Positions 9,893-23,969 of a stretch of 64,000 nt of DNA are shown in pieces; the first letter of the stretch is position 1, and the number at the start of each line of letters is the position of its first letter. Position numbers and translations under genes: made by a program. The notes under the pieces are model-generated. The model was not told the DNA's origin, ran no database searches, and was given only the letters and a program-made list of their open reading frames with translations. This stretch comes from Caenorhabditis remanei (lineage: Eukaryota > Nematoda > Chromadorea > Rhabditida > Rhabditidae), in assembly GCF_010183535.1 (NCBI RefSeq), contig NC_071328.1:4464001-4528000 (forward strand). The letters run 5' to 3'.

Positions 9893-12752
9893 TTATTTAT
9901 TCTTCTTCAAATTCCTCTGCTTCTCCGCCGACTCCACAATCAGATCCTCTGTTGGCAATCCCTTCCGCCGTCTCACCGCGTCCATATATCCTCTCGCATG
10001 ATTCGGACTGTCACCCTTCAATCCGAACTCTTCCACCTCTTCAAGCGTCGTTGGTGTCCAGTAGGGATCCTCATCGATGACTTGCCAGTGTGAGAACTGA
10101 AGTTGAGCGGACGCCATTCCAGAAGTGAATTTTCGAAGTTGATCGCAGAATGAGAACGACTCGACGACAGGCATCAGAGAGACCACTTCAAAGAGATTCG
10201 TCGCCTCGTTGATGTCTTCGGAGAGCACCTGAAAACGGGAGAGATCTTTGATTCATATTTGAACAGGTGCTAAACCAGCGTACTCCCACCCACCTTTGAT
10301 TTTCTCTGTGACAATACTGCATGAACTTTTCCCAATGCTTGACTAGCCGTGGTTACCGTACACTTATACATCGCAGCTACCAATCGAAGAGCACATTTCT
10401 TTGCGGCCGCTGAGCATGTCGCTTTCATCGCTGACATCATTTGTCCTCCAATCGCCCCGTCCTCCTCATCTACCATCCATTCCTCAACGATCACAGCGAT
10501 TCCATGCATAATTTCATTGCACAGTGGGCCGGAATTACAGAATATTTCGAATCCACCGACAAGTGTCTGATCGTAACGTCTCGTTCCGAATTCTGTCTTC
10601 TTCCACACCAAATCTCTATCATAACTTTGAACATTATTGAATAGAATATTGGCTCTCGCTCTTTCCGGTCCAAATGCCCAAATCCTTTCGATCATCGTCT
10701 CAATCAACTCTTTCGGCTTTCGGTACCACCAAGTTCCCTTCAGAGTTGGAAGAGATTCAGTGCAAATTGATGTCAACTTTTTATGGAATTCATCAATTTC
10801 CGCTTGCTCTGCTTCTCCACGTCGGATTGCAGATAGTAGAATTGCGTTTTTGTCAAGGAACTGTAACAGAAAACAAAGGATTACATAGATTAATTATTAA
10901 TTAGATTTCAGGTTTTCAAAACTCACCTCTATTACAGCATCTCCTAATGGCGCTACACGTAACTTGATATGCAAAGCTTCTCGAATCCGACACTCTGTCT
11001 CTTGCTCCGTAATCTGTGGACCCGAAAGAGTTGAATCTTCAATAACCGTCTCCATAAATGGCACAATTGGTTCAGAAACGTCTAGATCCACTAATCCCAA
11101 ATCATTCAAATCCTTGATACATTTCTGTAAATGGACTTCTCCAGCCGTCACCATCGCCAACTCTCCATTTTCCAACTCCATAACTTTCAGACTTGTATCC
11201 AAAAGAGCGAGCAATTTGAGCTTTTCTCGGAGGTCATCCATATCATCTAATTGTTGAGTACTAACAGAAACCCTCACGAGAGCTTCTCCAGTTTGAGATC
11301 CGATTTTCAGACTAGGATAGTCTGGTTTACTGCAGAGAGTAGTGTTTTGCAGAAGAATTTCGGCATCGATTGCACAAACCATTCCAGATGTCACTTTATC
11401 GGTTGGAATCGAGTCACGACCACGGAGAATTGAGATTCGGTTGATAGTAGTTGAAGTGACTTCACCGCTTCCATATTGCTGAAGAACATGCAACGTGTCT
11501 CCTTTCTGAAGAGTTCCACTCAGAATCCGACAAATGGCTCTTCTCGAAGTCAGACTTTTATCTTCAGTTTGCAATAATTTCACTATAAAAACCACCGTCA
11601 TCGCTTCCGGATTACATTCCACAACGAATGGTCTCAATGGATGGTCTAGACGGTGTCCTGTCAAATGGTCCAGCCGATGTTGTGCTGCGAAAGTCGATCG
11701 AACATTTGGTGCTCTGGCGACTGCTCGGAAAGCTGCATTTGGTAGTGGCAACCAACTCCTCATTAGTTCATCGAACGCTTCATTAGCTCTTCTGGACTTC
11801 AGTGTGAATCCGAGTTTCTTGGCTGCCTCGGAGAGTTTCGTGAGATCATTCTCCACTAATCCAAGATCATGAACTTTCCAAAGTGGCTCCAAAACAATTC
11901 TCTCAAACATCGTCGCCTTATTTTTCGCTGCCGCTGAATCCCGAATACTTCCAGTGGAATCAATCCAGAAATCACCGAACATCGCCGGCAGAATCGTCGC
12001 CTTTTCCACTTTCATTTTATCCGCTGCCAACGTCGCGAAGTCTTCACATCCGAAAGCATACGAATGGAGTGCAGATGAGAAAATAACATTTCCTTTTGCC
12101 GGATTGAAATGAAGTTTCGCCTCAACTTCCTCAATATTTCCCCATGTATCATCTTCTACTACGATTCCACCGAGCACTTGACTAATACAACTATTGACTC
12201 CTTCGATGAGGCGAGCCATATGTTGATATGCTTCACTTGATGACATTTTCAGCTCAACTCTCAATCGATCAATCTTATTGATAACTAGTATCATTACTTG
12301 TCCATTTCGAATGACTTGTCGGATAAGTGCCTCCGTTTGTGAGCAGATTCCTTCGATTACATCAACAAGAAGCAGTGCAATATCAGAAAGAATCAATGCA
12401 GACGTCACTTCTCCCGAGAAATCCACATGGCCGGGACTGTCGATTAGATTGATTAGAAGTGGTTCACACAACAAACTGATTCCACTCGACTTCATCGTGA
12501 TTCCACGTGTCTGCTCGTCTTCTCTACTATCCATATAACGCAATTTTCCAGCCATTCGACTAGAAATGACAGCGTTGGCTGAAACTAACGAGTCAGCGAA
12601 ACTCGTCTTTCCGTGATCCACATGTGCGACTAGACACACATTTCGAATATGTTCCGCTGGTTTCTGGAAAGGAAATTGCGGTTTTCAGGCAATTTCAGAA
12701 TAAATCTTACCGTTGCCGCCGCCTGTTTTAACCGCACTTCAAGACTTTCCAT
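9893..12752 (-). CDS. EFL1/RIA1-type ribosome-maturation GTPase
   Basis: This is a cytoplasmic EF-2-like GTPase. With SBDS, this family evicts eIF6 (TIF6) from pre-60S subunits. Four exons, all phase 0: 12752-12711 (MESLEVRLKQAAAT), 12663-10927, 10860-10294 and 10228-9893, giving 893 aa. G1 is AHVDHGKTS (residues 27-35), switch regions include DEQTRGITM, G3 is DSPGHVDFSGE and G4 is NKIDR. Domain II/III regions follow (FVVECNPEAMTVVFIVKLL, GEVHLQKCIKDL). Domain IV/V lies in the last two exons (WWYRKPKELI; HWQVIDEDPYWTP). The HWQ..DP.W.P..EEE.E.G end and the long C-terminal helix separate EFL1 from EF-2. Human and yeast members are about 1,110-1,120 aa; this protein is shorter, mainly between the G domain and domain II. 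Its place next to nhr-49 matches my memory of C. elegans K10C3.5. No symbol is given because efl-1 in worms means an E2F factor. Confidence 0.9.
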
Positions 12753-14046
12753 TATTATTTAGGTTTCTGAAAATTCTTTTTTTACTAGAGAAAAAAATCT
12801 GAAAAGAGAAAGCAAATAGATGAGAAGACAAGTTACTCCAGAATTCCAGAGCTACAAGTGAAATCGAGTAAGAATTATTAATTTTTATTTGATTTTTAGT
12901 CTATTTTTGATCTTTTCTTTCAAAATGCGCTGATTTTTTTCAATCAAATCCACACTTTTTTCGTGCCGAATTCAAAATAGAAAAATGAAATACAATTTTG
13001 AGAGAGAACAAATTGGAAGGTTGGGTGGGGGCAAAATGTACATAAGTTTCGATAAAATAAGACAAATAGTACCCGATGCGTGAAAAGCCGTTTGTTACCG
13101 TACCAGCATTGCCGGCACCGTAAATCGGGACGGGGTACAAGAGATAAATGGATATTTTACAGAAAAAAAAGAACGGGGAGACAGGGAGAGAGGGTGTGTG
13201 AGAGAACCTGAAGTGTGTGAGAATTTGGAGGAGACGGAGAAAGCGAGGGGAAAAAGTTTCGAAACTCGAAATCTTTCCCGGTGCCTTCCATGCTCCAGTC
13301 ATTCAAAACCAGTGAGATCGAAAAGCTGGAACATGGAAAACCGTCCAATATGCTTATAGGAGGTAAACAGTTGAGAACAATGGGTAAAATAAGTGAAAAC
13401 ATCAGAAAAGATTAGATGTGTGTCTTCGCGTATAATACTACAAGAAATCAGAGCCCGTGTTTCTAGCGTTTTGTATACAGTTAAATGAGTGAAATAAAGT
13501 TTGATCGATGGTTGGGTGGAAGAGGTAGTTGGCGTAAGCATAGAACGGGGAGAGATCGAGAGAAACAGACAAAAAACAGCGAGAAATTGTGAAATTTTTC
13601 GCAGTATTTCGTATGTTTTCTTGCTCTCATCGCTACACAAATTATGAGAAAGGAGAGCTGGGATGAGAGGTGAGTGAGGTATTTGGTTCTGAAAACATGT
13701 GTACTCGATTAGGTATAGGATATAGGGAAGAGAGTGATCAAATTAACAGTTTGCCCGCGATTCGGTTTAAAACGAGAGGTCCTGGTGCGTAAACGAAGAA
13801 GAAGAAGAAATAACAATTTGAAAGTAACGGAGGGGAATTAAAGACAAATAACACACACAACAGAGAAAACGAGAAACGATGATGGGAAATTCTGAATCAA
13901 AACGGGGGAAAAAGAAGAAAAAGGAAGAATATATACATAAAAATTGGCACATTTTTTGCCTATATCATCGACACATACAGAAACTGAGAGAGACATAATG
14001 GGTGCTGTGAGTTTTTTTCCCGGAAGAAATATCACAGCTCTTGGCG
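12753..14046. other. Intergenic, no gene seen
   Basis: AT-rich and purine-rich on the plus strand, which makes it pyrimidine-rich on the coding strand of the EFL1-like gene whose 5' flank it forms. Open frames here are low-complexity Ser/Phe/Leu-rich readings of this bias and show no coding features. Confidence 0.5.
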
Positions 14047-15494
14047 TCATGCTTTTGGGTCGATATGATGATGGGCAGAGGTGGAGGACGACGCTGAAGA
14101 CGTCGATGAGGAAGAGCACGATGTTGAGGTGCTGAAAATTCATTAGAATGAGTCACAAGTTGGCTACGGTAACGGCTCAAAAGAGCTCTTCTAATATTAA
14201 TAATCCACGCGAAATCACATAAGTCAAAGCTCTTTAGGGAGAGAGGATAATCATTGCTGTTTACTATTTTTAGTTATCTGAACTCACCCTTCACCGTGAT
14301 GATCATCCTCATTGATCTCTTCAACGGTATTCAGTGACCCATTGGTCATGTGATGCGGATGGTGATGATGATGATGTAGATGATGAATTGGAGTATGTTT
14401 GTGATTCCCATCGACCGACACTCCGTTGCTTTTCAACAAATGTTCTTGCTCCATCATTGGCACTAAAATGTTGAGATTTTTAGAGTGAAAAATCTGAAAC
14501 AGAAATCACACACCTCTGCTCAACTCGATCATATCAATGGTCGCCTCAGACTCGACAAGCGGCATCTTCTCGTGATCGTTCAGGTTGACAACCATGTTTT
14601 TCACAACGAGTCCGTCTGGATCGTGACGGTCGTCGTGCACTCCGTTATCGTCATCACTACGGAAAACGTTGCCGAGTACTTGATCGTCTTCCAGCAACAT
14701 GTCTCCTCGAATTTGTCGTCTCATTCGCAACAGATGATCTTTCAAGTCGACGATGTCGAGTTTCTAAAAAATTGAGTGATTATAACATCGCTTCACAAAA
14801 AATCTTTACATCTTCAGCTCCCTTATCAGCCATGGCAATCAGATGCGCAGCTGTTCGAATTGTGACTAAATGAAGGTTCATCTCGTTCAACGGCTTCTGA
14901 ATCAACTCCTTGTGCTCCTCATCGAGAAGTGTGTACGGAAGATACAGAGACCACGAAACGGTTCCCAACGAGAGAGATCTTGCTTCGAGGAGACGCATAT
15001 CGATTGGGTGAGCAGCGATACTCTCAACAAGATCGTCGAATCTCGGGTAGATATTACGCATCGCCATGTTGATTGCATCAAGGAATGGAGATGGTGCTGT
15101 TGGGAGTTCCACGTCGGAGAGTCTGCTGGTGATCAATTTCGTGAGCTTCAGAATCGCGACGACGTGCTGCATGATTCCACGCGCCTCGAACAACCACGGA
15201 TTCTTTTGGAGAAGCTCATTCAAAAGATCATCGAGATCTTCCATAGTTTCGATCTCATCGACACCATCGACACCGTTGGCATTTCTCGTGAATCGATTCG
15301 GTGGTTTTTCGAATGGTACCAGCACCTGGAAGATGAATGTATAAGGAAAAGGAATTAGAAAAAAAAACAATGGAATTTACCTTCGATTTGGCACGAGAGT
15401 GTCTTCTGCGTTGACATGTGACTACGAGGACGAGAAGCGATAGAATGAAGACGAAGGCTAGCACAACTAGTGCTAGGACAACTACTATGTCCAT
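14047..15494 (-). CDS. TMEM98-like single-pass membrane protein
   Basis: Five phase-consistent exons (15494-15381, 15325-14810, 14763-14514, 14462-14288, 14131-14047) encode 379 aa. Residues 3-27 are a transmembrane segment (VVVLALVVLAFVFILSLLVL) followed by the basic CQRRRHSRAKSK. The conserved part matches vertebrate TMEM98: NPWLFEARGIMQHVVAILKL, RNIYPRFDDLVESI, HPIDMRLLEARSLSL and a final helix with HLVTIRTAAHL. Vertebrate TMEM98 is about 226 aa and is linked to myelin and eye-size regulation through MYRF self-cleavage. Worms have MYRF, so a similar partner is possible, but that is inference. The C-terminal extension is worm-specific: acidic, then His-rich (HHLHHHHHHPHH), then Ser/Thr-rich, ending HHHIDPKA. 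Confidence 0.85.
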
Positions 15495-17730
15495 CTGAAA
15501 CTGAAACGAGATTTAGTAAACGGATAAGAGAGAAATAAAGGATTTAAAAGTGCACAATTTCTTGTTTTTCAACTTCTCCGTAAACCCAACTATTAGAATC
15601 ACGCGCACAAGAGCCTAACGAGAGGAGAGCAATCAGCAGAGAGTGAGCTCTGACTAAATGAGATGTTGTTATGTGGCTCCAGGTACCGACGTGCATACGC
15701 TTCCATGTACACCTTACTCTCCATCTCATGTGATTGATGGCGGTGAGTGTGAGAAAATAAGAGTCCCATGGGAGGAAAAGGTGATTGAAAAACTAGAAAG
15801 CTCTAAAAAGGAAATGATCTATGCGGAAGTTGGAGGTTCTTCAAATCGAAATCTCAACATCGTCAGCTTCTCAATGATATAGATATAGGTTCTATCTCAG
15901 AGCTACAACTAGACCGTGAAGAGAAGAAGAGAACCGATTCGAATGAATCAAAAGAAATGAAAATGATGAGATGTGAATGAGAAGAGTGAAATGAAATGAA
16001 CCCAAAAAAGGGCAAAACGACGGGTGGTTAACACCTGCCATCCACCAGAAAAGGGCGGAGTTGTAAAGTGCAAAACGATTCGAAATGCTCTTTTCTCTTC
16101 TCCTCTTCTTTTTAAAAACTAACTGTCTTGTAGTTTAAACAAGTAATTAGTCACGTTCTCTCTCACCGTCGCGCACCGTTCGCTTCGATTATTGTAATAA
16201 TTACATTAATGTTGAGCAATGAAGGAGACGAGAAGAAGGGGGGGGGAGGGTGCAGTATATCAAGGCTAATGGAAAAGTGTCTAGACAATCGGTTGTCTAG
16301 CAATGATACAAAGTGAAAGTGTCCAGCGGGAGACAGATCGAGAAGACTTTAAGATAGATTTTGTCGCGCTACAAGGACGAGCTGCGAGGAAAAGACGATT
16401 TTCGATGGAAAAAGAAGATTTCTGAAGAGGAAATAGGGATATGTTTGACGTAGTTCATCTTTATGGATAGGGGAAAAAGCTGGATTATTTTGAAACTGAT
16501 TTTGCCTTATGAATCCGATGAAGGTGAAGATTTTCGGAAAGACGGATCTATTCATAATTTCGAACAAAAATTGCTCATAGGTTCAAAAATAGGTCTGAAA
16601 CTAGTCAGTGTTTGAGATCTCATAACTGGTTTCAGACTGAAATTCTGATCTGATTTATTAAAATCTGAATCTTATGGAACAGTATAGATGAAAAACGTGA
16701 AGTTTGTATTGTGATCTAGATTCTAGAAATCTCTGGTGACAATTTCTTCTCTGGTTTATGATTCACAGTTTACAAGACCCTCAACTCTCGAATTCCGAGA
16801 TGTTCAATGCCCTTTCGCGAGTGACATAAACTCGTTTTTTCTCCTATTTGACCATCACCGTCGAAACATTTTCATTTCATGGGGATCAATCTCTGTACAT
16901 TTTCTTGAAATGGAGGTGGGGGAGATGTGGAAAAGAAACTTACCTCAATATAAGTTCAACCAATTTCGCCGAGTTTTGGACAGTAATGGCGCATAGGCGA
17001 AGAGGTGTTTGTTATTTGAATCTGAATAAAAAGATTGAAAAATAAAACGTGGTTGATTTATGGGTTCGGAGAGAAGAGAAGAAAATACGGCGATAATGAG
17101 AAAACGGATAGATATTTTTGAAGAAAGAAACAAAATGATAATGAAAAATAGGTTTAAAAGATAGAGATAGGGATAAATGAAGAGAGAGAGAGGGATAGAA
17201 ACACCGGAAGAAACAACAATGAGTGAATTCTTTAGGAGAAAAGAAGCAAAAGTTGTAGTTTAAAAGCTCAACTTCTGGATAGGGAGCAAACTTTTTTGTT
17301 TTTTTCTTCCCGTCACTATTCCCACCTATTGGTCACCCGGAGTGGACGATGACGACGGTGTATAACAACCTCAAGGACATTTCAGGTTATCGACACCACC
17401 TCCCAGCGCGTCGCCGACCCCGTGCGCACGGTAAGGAGCGACACCAACAGTGGGCAGCACTACTAGTAGCAATAGAGAGAGATGAATAGGAAGAAGAGCG
17501 AAGGAGTAGAGGGAAGAAGGTAACGGTCGGTGGCAGTAGAGCGGTTTTGAAGAAAAAGAGATAAGAAGACAGAGAGAAGATGTTGTGGACAGTAGAATAT
17601 AGTAAAGTTAGGAGAGAGGAAGAGAGATAGAAAAGAGGTATATTCCGAGGTGGCACGGCTAGCCCGATTGACTTTTTGGCAACAATAAAAGAAAAAGAAC
17701 AAGAAATGAAGAGAGGGATCAGAAAGAACC

Positions 17731-17878
17731 ATGCTTGCGAACCGGGCCGGCGCGTAACTCACGTCAAACTCAATATTATCAGCTCAAAAATATATAAAAC
17801 GTAGATCTCTACTACGGGCAGGGAAAAAGAGCCAAAAAACCATTCTAGCACATTAACGAATTGCCATCCGGCCCGAAA
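17731..17878. repeat. MITE fragment related to 4819-5136
   Basis: It begins TTGCGAACCGGGCCGGCGCG and contains CTCAATATTATCAGCTC, AAACGTAGATCTC and GAGCCAAAAAACCATTCTAG, all matching the nhr-49 intron element. It ends ATCCGGCCCG. The right half is mostly missing, so this is a truncated copy. Confidence 0.65.
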
Positions 17879-20379
17879 GAACCTTCTCGATTGGTAAGCT
17901 TGATCAGCAGTCTACTATTTCGAGTGACCTTAGTCTAGAGATTTAGAAGTGCAAGTGGGTTTCTTCTTTTGATCTACCCGACTTGTTTTCCATTAAGCTT
18001 GTCCTCCCTCTATAGCTGATCAACTCCTGTTCAATCGATTTCTTCTCTTCTCTCACGTTTCGGAACACTAACTTCTCATGCTGCCATCTGTTGTGACCCG
18101 GAGGAGAGAGAGAGAGAGGGATGTGCCACAAAGCCGAACAAAAGCGAGTGTTGGTGGCCCCGGGGTCCCATGCAAAAAAGAGCAACAATCAAGCACAATC
18201 AGGGATTCAGCTTTTTGTTGGCTTTTTGTTGAACGAAGGAACGAGAAAGTGGTCGCAGAGGAGAAGGACAGATAGATGGTAGATCGAGAATTTTTGACAG
18301 TGAGGAAGAGAGAGAGAAAGAGAAAAGAAAAAGAATTGTGGAGCAACAAAGTAGGAAGTGCGAGTAGAAAAAAAAGAGAGAGTAAAGAAGAGGGGACATC
18401 AAAGATTGCAAGTAAATATGAAAAGCGGATCAAACTGAGCTTTCCTTACTGCCAATTAAAAGACTTCTGTGTGTGAGTGTGTGTGTGGGGAGTGATCAAA
18501 TTTCAAAAAAAAAAAGTGGATAAAACATGGTGGGTCCTCTGAGATCCTCTGAGATTCGAGATAACGAAACGGAAATGACGCATTAGAGAGAATCAAGAAG
18601 CATGTGTAAAAGGTGGAGAAGATATTATTTTTAGAAAATTGTGGAATTTCTAAAAAAAAAAGTGACAAGAAATCCAAGAGATACGGTAACGTGAATAGTG
18701 CATCGCCCTCTTAAATAAAAGTACATAATCCAGTCACTGTTCGTTTTCGAAATCGCAATTTTCGGAGCGAAAAAAGGAGAAGAAGAATGCACTCGAGACA
18801 TTTTTGGGCCTTTTGTCAATATTTACGCATAGGTTTCAATGCATTTTTTTCTCAATGCAAAAGCTTTTGGCCCGCCGTGTCAGGATGACCTCTCACATGA
18901 GTTCTTCTTCTTCTTTTTCTTCTTTTTCTTCCCTTGGCGATCCATTAATCGAATGAGATGTGAGAAGTGTACGTTCTTCCTCTTCTCAACAATTCTAGAG
19001 AGGTATTTTCGAAAGTCTACGAAAATCCGAGGGGGGAAACCGTGTACTTTAGAATATTACGAAACATTGCAATTGCATAAAAAATGTGTGTGTGGGTGAA
19101 AGCTGTGATTGGTCACACTTACCTACACAAAAAAGGCAATAGAATAGAGCTCACATTACCTGGCCGCCGCTGTTGAGAGCAGTGTCTAGGAATGGAATGG
19201 GCTCCCACGACGACAGCTCCATTCGTTTCCTTTCTATTCATGTGATATGCATATACACTTTCTCTTTCTATTGCTTCCAAAAGTGCAAGCCGTACAGTAC
19301 TCCCGCGCGAGGAGGTGCCAAAACCGCCAGATGTTTTCTCGACAGAAAGAGAAAAAGGGGCGCCAGATGTTTAGTGTTTTTTTTTGTGTTGGTAGTGGTG
19401 GAAGAGTGCAAAGACACAAAAAGGGCGGGAAAGTGACACGAAAGGGCGCCTGTGTTTTAATGGAGAATGGAGAAGAAGACGTCGGAATCGAATGGCCCCT
19501 CTCAGGAGTAGGAAGACATGCAAATTTCGCCAGCAGCCACACCAACCATTGTCATAAATATTGGAGTAAGTGGTCATTGTGGTAGAGACGAACAAGAAGA
19601 AAAAAGAAGAAGAAGAAGAAGAAGAAGAAAAAAGAACGTGATGGACAGATGGACGGACTAAAAAATGAACGAAAAATGCAAATTGAGAGAGTAAAAGGGA
19701 TGGATGTATGCTCTTCTTGTTTACATACTTCTTTATGTTTTATATGAGTCGCGTGGGGAATCTCGAAATAAATTAAGGCAACAGAAAGCGAGGAGCGTAG
19801 TAACGGGGAGCAGAAGGGCGAAGGGCGAAGACGACGTCGTGCCACCGCCAACGCATCAAACTATTTACATGTGGATTAGAGAAGAGCAATAGTGGACACA
19901 AAAAAAAGAAAGAAGAAGAAGCAAAAGCAGAGGAAAAAAGGAAGACGTCGAAATGGAATCCGTCACGAGGAGCACCACCACCACCACCAGCAGCAGCACG
20001 GAGGGCCCAAGGAGAGCCGATTGGAGCGGAAGGGCAGAAGTAAAGGAGATGAAATTGATGCTCTTTGATAGTTTGCTATTTAGCGAAAAAGTGACTGAAG
20101 GAACAAACAAAACGATGATCCGCGAGAGGTGGGGGGAAAAAGTTCATTGGATTCAAAGCACAATTTTGACTTTTAGAGATTTTGAAGCTACACTCTACTT
20201 GTTATTTGACATTTTATAGTTTCTAATCTTCACGGATAAGGGATTATCAACGCAAAAGCATTTCAATTTAATATTAATGGAAGGATTATGAGTCAACTCA
20301 GTGATCTTTATGAAAATGAAAACAAGAATATCAAAAATCAAAAACATATGGTTTGATTAATTACTGAAAGCCATAAATA

Positions 20380-20555
20380 CTTAAAAACAAACCGGACCGG
20401 CCCGTAACACAACCTTATGAGCTGAAAAATATACCAAAATGTAGATCTCAACAAGATCTGTGTTTGTGTCTTAACACGGTACATTTCGGTATATTTTTCA
20501 GCCCATAATATTGAGTTTTAAGCAAGTTAAGCGCCGGCCCGGTTTGCAAGTATGC
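20380..20555. repeat. Short MITE related to 4819-5136
   Basis: The left half (AAACCGGACCGGCCCGTAAC .. TATGAGCTGAAAAATATACC .. GTAGATCTC) is mirrored by the right half (GGTATATTTTTCAGCCCATA .. GCGCCGGCCCGGTTTGCAAG). It lacks the central spacer of the larger copy. Confidence 0.7.
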
Positions 20556-21622
20556 TGAAAGCAAGCTACGGTAGATTTGATAAATGAGTGAAACGGAAGA
20601 AGAGAAAAGAAGAGAGAGAAACGAGAAGAAAAAAAGGGAGCATCTTCCACCTGATTAGCCAGCGGGTGTCGACGCGTGTGGGCCATTGGCAATCAGCTGA
20701 AGGAGCACAAAAACGAACCTAAACAAAAGGGGAAAAAGACCAACAAGTTGCTCTTTTTTGGGGATTGGTGACATGCGAATAGCACACGCCATTGAAGAAG
20801 ACATTCTTTCTTCGTTCGTGTGTGTGTGCGTTGTATTGGGGTGGTTTTTTGTGGTTATGTGTATATGTATGTATTGGTGGAGAAGAGTGAATGGTGGTGG
20901 TAGAGTGCGCAGCGTGTGTTGCGCGAAGAATCGCGCAAGAGCGCAAACCGGCAAGGACACACAGTCAGACAGACATGTCCCATACCAGCCCCAACCAATA
21001 ATAATACAGGAGGAGGAGGACACCCAAACCGTTGAGAAGGAAGAAGGAAGGAAGGAAGACAGGCACAAGAATCGACAGGAAGGGCGGGTCGGATGAGCGG
21101 GCGCCCGCGCACTGAAGAAAAAAAATTTGCCGATGTGTTGCGCAACTTGAAGGAAAAAACACACACGGGGAGGCGAGAGGTCGACGGGCTTCCCGTTGGT
21201 AGCCATACCGTCTCTCGGGTTTTTTCCCTCGTTTCGTTCTTTTTTTCTCTTTCATTCTTCGGCATTTCGAAGAGGGCAATGTTGCCACTGCTGTGTAAAC
21301 TGGAGAACCGGAGGAGGTATGACGATTGACGGAAAAATTTGGGAGAAGAATCACAAAGGACATGTGATGGGCGGAGCAAAAAGTACAAATTTTGTTGTTT
21401 TTGATCTAAATTGTAGGTTATTCAGCCGAAAATTGGTTACTTTTGATGCCAAAGATAGAATCTAGTCTGAACTTTCTCTATAGATTCTCTAAAGAGATTG
21501 ATACAAAGATACGAAGAGAGGAACGATTTCTGATGTTTGTTCTACAAAAAAGAGGTAACTTCTGATCACGAATGTTCAAAAGTTGTCAATCCAATTTCAA
21601 AGCTCGGTGGGCTCTGAAAGTG

Positions 21623-21662
21623 TGGCGATCGCCATGACGACGAGCCCAGGGGGCACGTGCCC
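21623..21662. promoter_or_regulatory. Two adjacent 12-bp perfect palindromes
   Basis: TGGCGATCGCCA (21623-21634) and GGGCACGTGCCC (21651-21662) lie 16 bp apart. The second contains the CACGTG E-box core recognised by bHLH-ZIP factors of the MML-1/MXL and HLH-30 type. No function is shown; two perfect GC-rich dyads this close are unusual in AT-rich worm intergenic DNA. Confidence 0.3.
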
Positions 21663-23969
21663 TCTTATGCGAAACGACAAATTTTGTCACATGAAATAGT
21701 AGGCGTAAACAGGGAAAAAAAGGAAATCATTCGGGATATTATTTGTGAAATAGAAATAGAAATCGGTTTCTCTCCTTATTTCCCACTCATCGTGGGAGTG
21801 GTATCTTCGAAAGATAGCACGTCATCGTTGGTCATTGTAGGCGGATAAAAACAAACTTGTGAAGGTCATTATATAGCCAACGCAACAATAAATGAATAGG
21901 AATTGCAAAATTAGAAAAAAAAATTGGAGGAAAGAAGGAAGAAAAAGATTTTTGATGAGACAGAAAAAGAGAGAAAATAATTGAAAACATTTGCACTTTT
22001 TGGAGAAGTTTAACGAGTTGAAATGGGAGTTTTTTCAATCAATTGATAAAGAAAGCGAGCTGGTTGGGATGAAGGTTATAAAAGAAAGTGGAAAAAAGTG
22101 GAAAAGACTGAGAAACAAAGAAATCAAAGTGCAACACAAGGAAAATTAGAAGCACACAGGCACCGAAAACTCGCTGGTGTTGGATAGAGGGGCGGCCTGG
22201 GAGGCTGATGGGGGAGACGAGAGAAGTGATGAGATGCGGAGAACGTAGAGAATAAGAGCAATTGCAATGACACTCACACAAAAAAAAACGCAAAAACGAG
22301 GGGAGGGCGATCGGATGAGAGTGTGAGAGGGTGGGCAGAGAATGAGGAGAAGAATTTCAGTGTATTCGGTCGGCGTGTTGTGTATGTGTGTTGTCTTTTT
22401 CTCTTTCTTCTCTTCCTTAGGGACCGGCTGGCCGCCGTGTCGACTCAATTCGGTTGGCCGGACGGTCGCTTGACGGCCACCGCGCCTTCGTTTTTTCCCT
22501 CGACTCTCCGACGTTCGTTTAATGTCTTTACGAAACGAAGTAAGCATGTCTGCGCATGTTTCAAAGTAAATGCTTCGTCTTTTGCTTGTCATCTCTTTTC
22601 TGTCGCCGTCTCCTTTTCTCTCTTCGCACCGGGGCTAAGAGAGGACTGAGTGCCTGCGCTATGCCGTTCGATACTAGACATGACACACGAATCGATACTT
22701 TTTAGTTTTTCAAGGATGAGTGGGTGCTTTACGATTTTTATTGGTCTTTTTTACGATTTGAGAGCAGTTTTTGTTGTTTTTAAGTTTTCTTTCAATTTAA
22801 AAATCTTACCTTCTTTTGTTTGGGGCTTCCCACTGCTCTTCTTTGTGTTGTTGATGCTTCTGTTGTTTGCTGTTATCTGAAAATACAGCTTTGAAAAGAA
22901 ACAATTGTTTTCTCAAAGTAAAATCCCTCCAAAACTTGGGAAACATCGAAAAATGAATTTAAACAATTAAATAAGGCTCGTAAATCCTACCTCACTTTAA
23001 AGGCGCATAGCTCCCACCGTACGTTTCTTCACTTTTCTTGACAAATCGTGCCGAGACCGTAAATTATTTTGTTTCAAATCAATTGGTTGTTTTGGAAGAC
23101 AGTTTTGTTAAATTCAAACACTTTTTGTTCTATTTTTAATATCAAAATGAATCAAATTTGATGTGAAAACCGTTTAATTTAATTTCTAACTTCTTTTCAT
23201 CACAATTTCACCTAAAAATTTCTACTTTTCCAGTTCCGCCGGCTTCTCCTGTTTAATGTTGCGTTCTCAACCAATCGTGCTTTTATTTTCGCTTTGGTTT
23301 TATCTCTATCGATCGAAAACTTTCTTTCATCGCTTCTTCTCCCTCTCCCACGTGCTTGAATAGAGGAACTCTTGAGGCATTGAGTGCAAACAGCACTTTT
23401 CTCTCTTTTCTCAGTAGATTTCTTATTTATTTATCAGTTCGGCAGACTGGAGACTATCTCAATTCATCATAATACAGTGTGGTTGTTCGATTTATTTCTC
23501 ATTTATTTTACTTTTCTATCTTTCCTCAATTTTATTCAACACCACTCGACTTGAAATTGCATTCCTCATTGGTTGTGAGTCATCGACTGCATCCCTTGTT
23601 TTCCTCATTTTTATTTTCAAGACGACGGTGATCCCGATGGGATTATAATGAACATCTACGATATAATCCGTTTCAGAAGACGTGACAATCGGCGCGCATA
23701 AAAAACTCAATAGGCGGCGTCTTCTTCTCGTCGCTGCTCCAAGCTCATTTGCTTCTTCTCCTCATTATCGAGCCGGGGCAGGCGCCGTCGCACGCACACA
23801 TGTCCATACATGCTTCTCTAGCCTATGCTTGCCCCGTCTTTTCTGGCTTTCTCGCCCCGAGCAACAACCTTCTTCTCCTTTCGTCTTATTCCATATAAAA
23901 AGTGTGCCCTGCTCCGCCACTTTGTGGATTTATCCCATCGCTTATTCCCCTCTTCATTCGCCTTCCCAT

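Noticed and set aside
10349..12538. Several plus-strand open frames opposite the EFL1-like gene
   Set aside because: They are antisense shadows of a long, clearly homologous minus-strand coding sequence.
14485..15358. Plus-strand open frames opposite the TMEM98-like gene
   Set aside because: Shadow frames; the minus strand carries the conserved protein with matching splice sites.
20655..21388. Open frames of 130-183 residues in the long intergenic region
   Set aside because: Phe/Ser/Arg-rich low-complexity readings, open in several frames at once because of strand bias. No domains or splice support.
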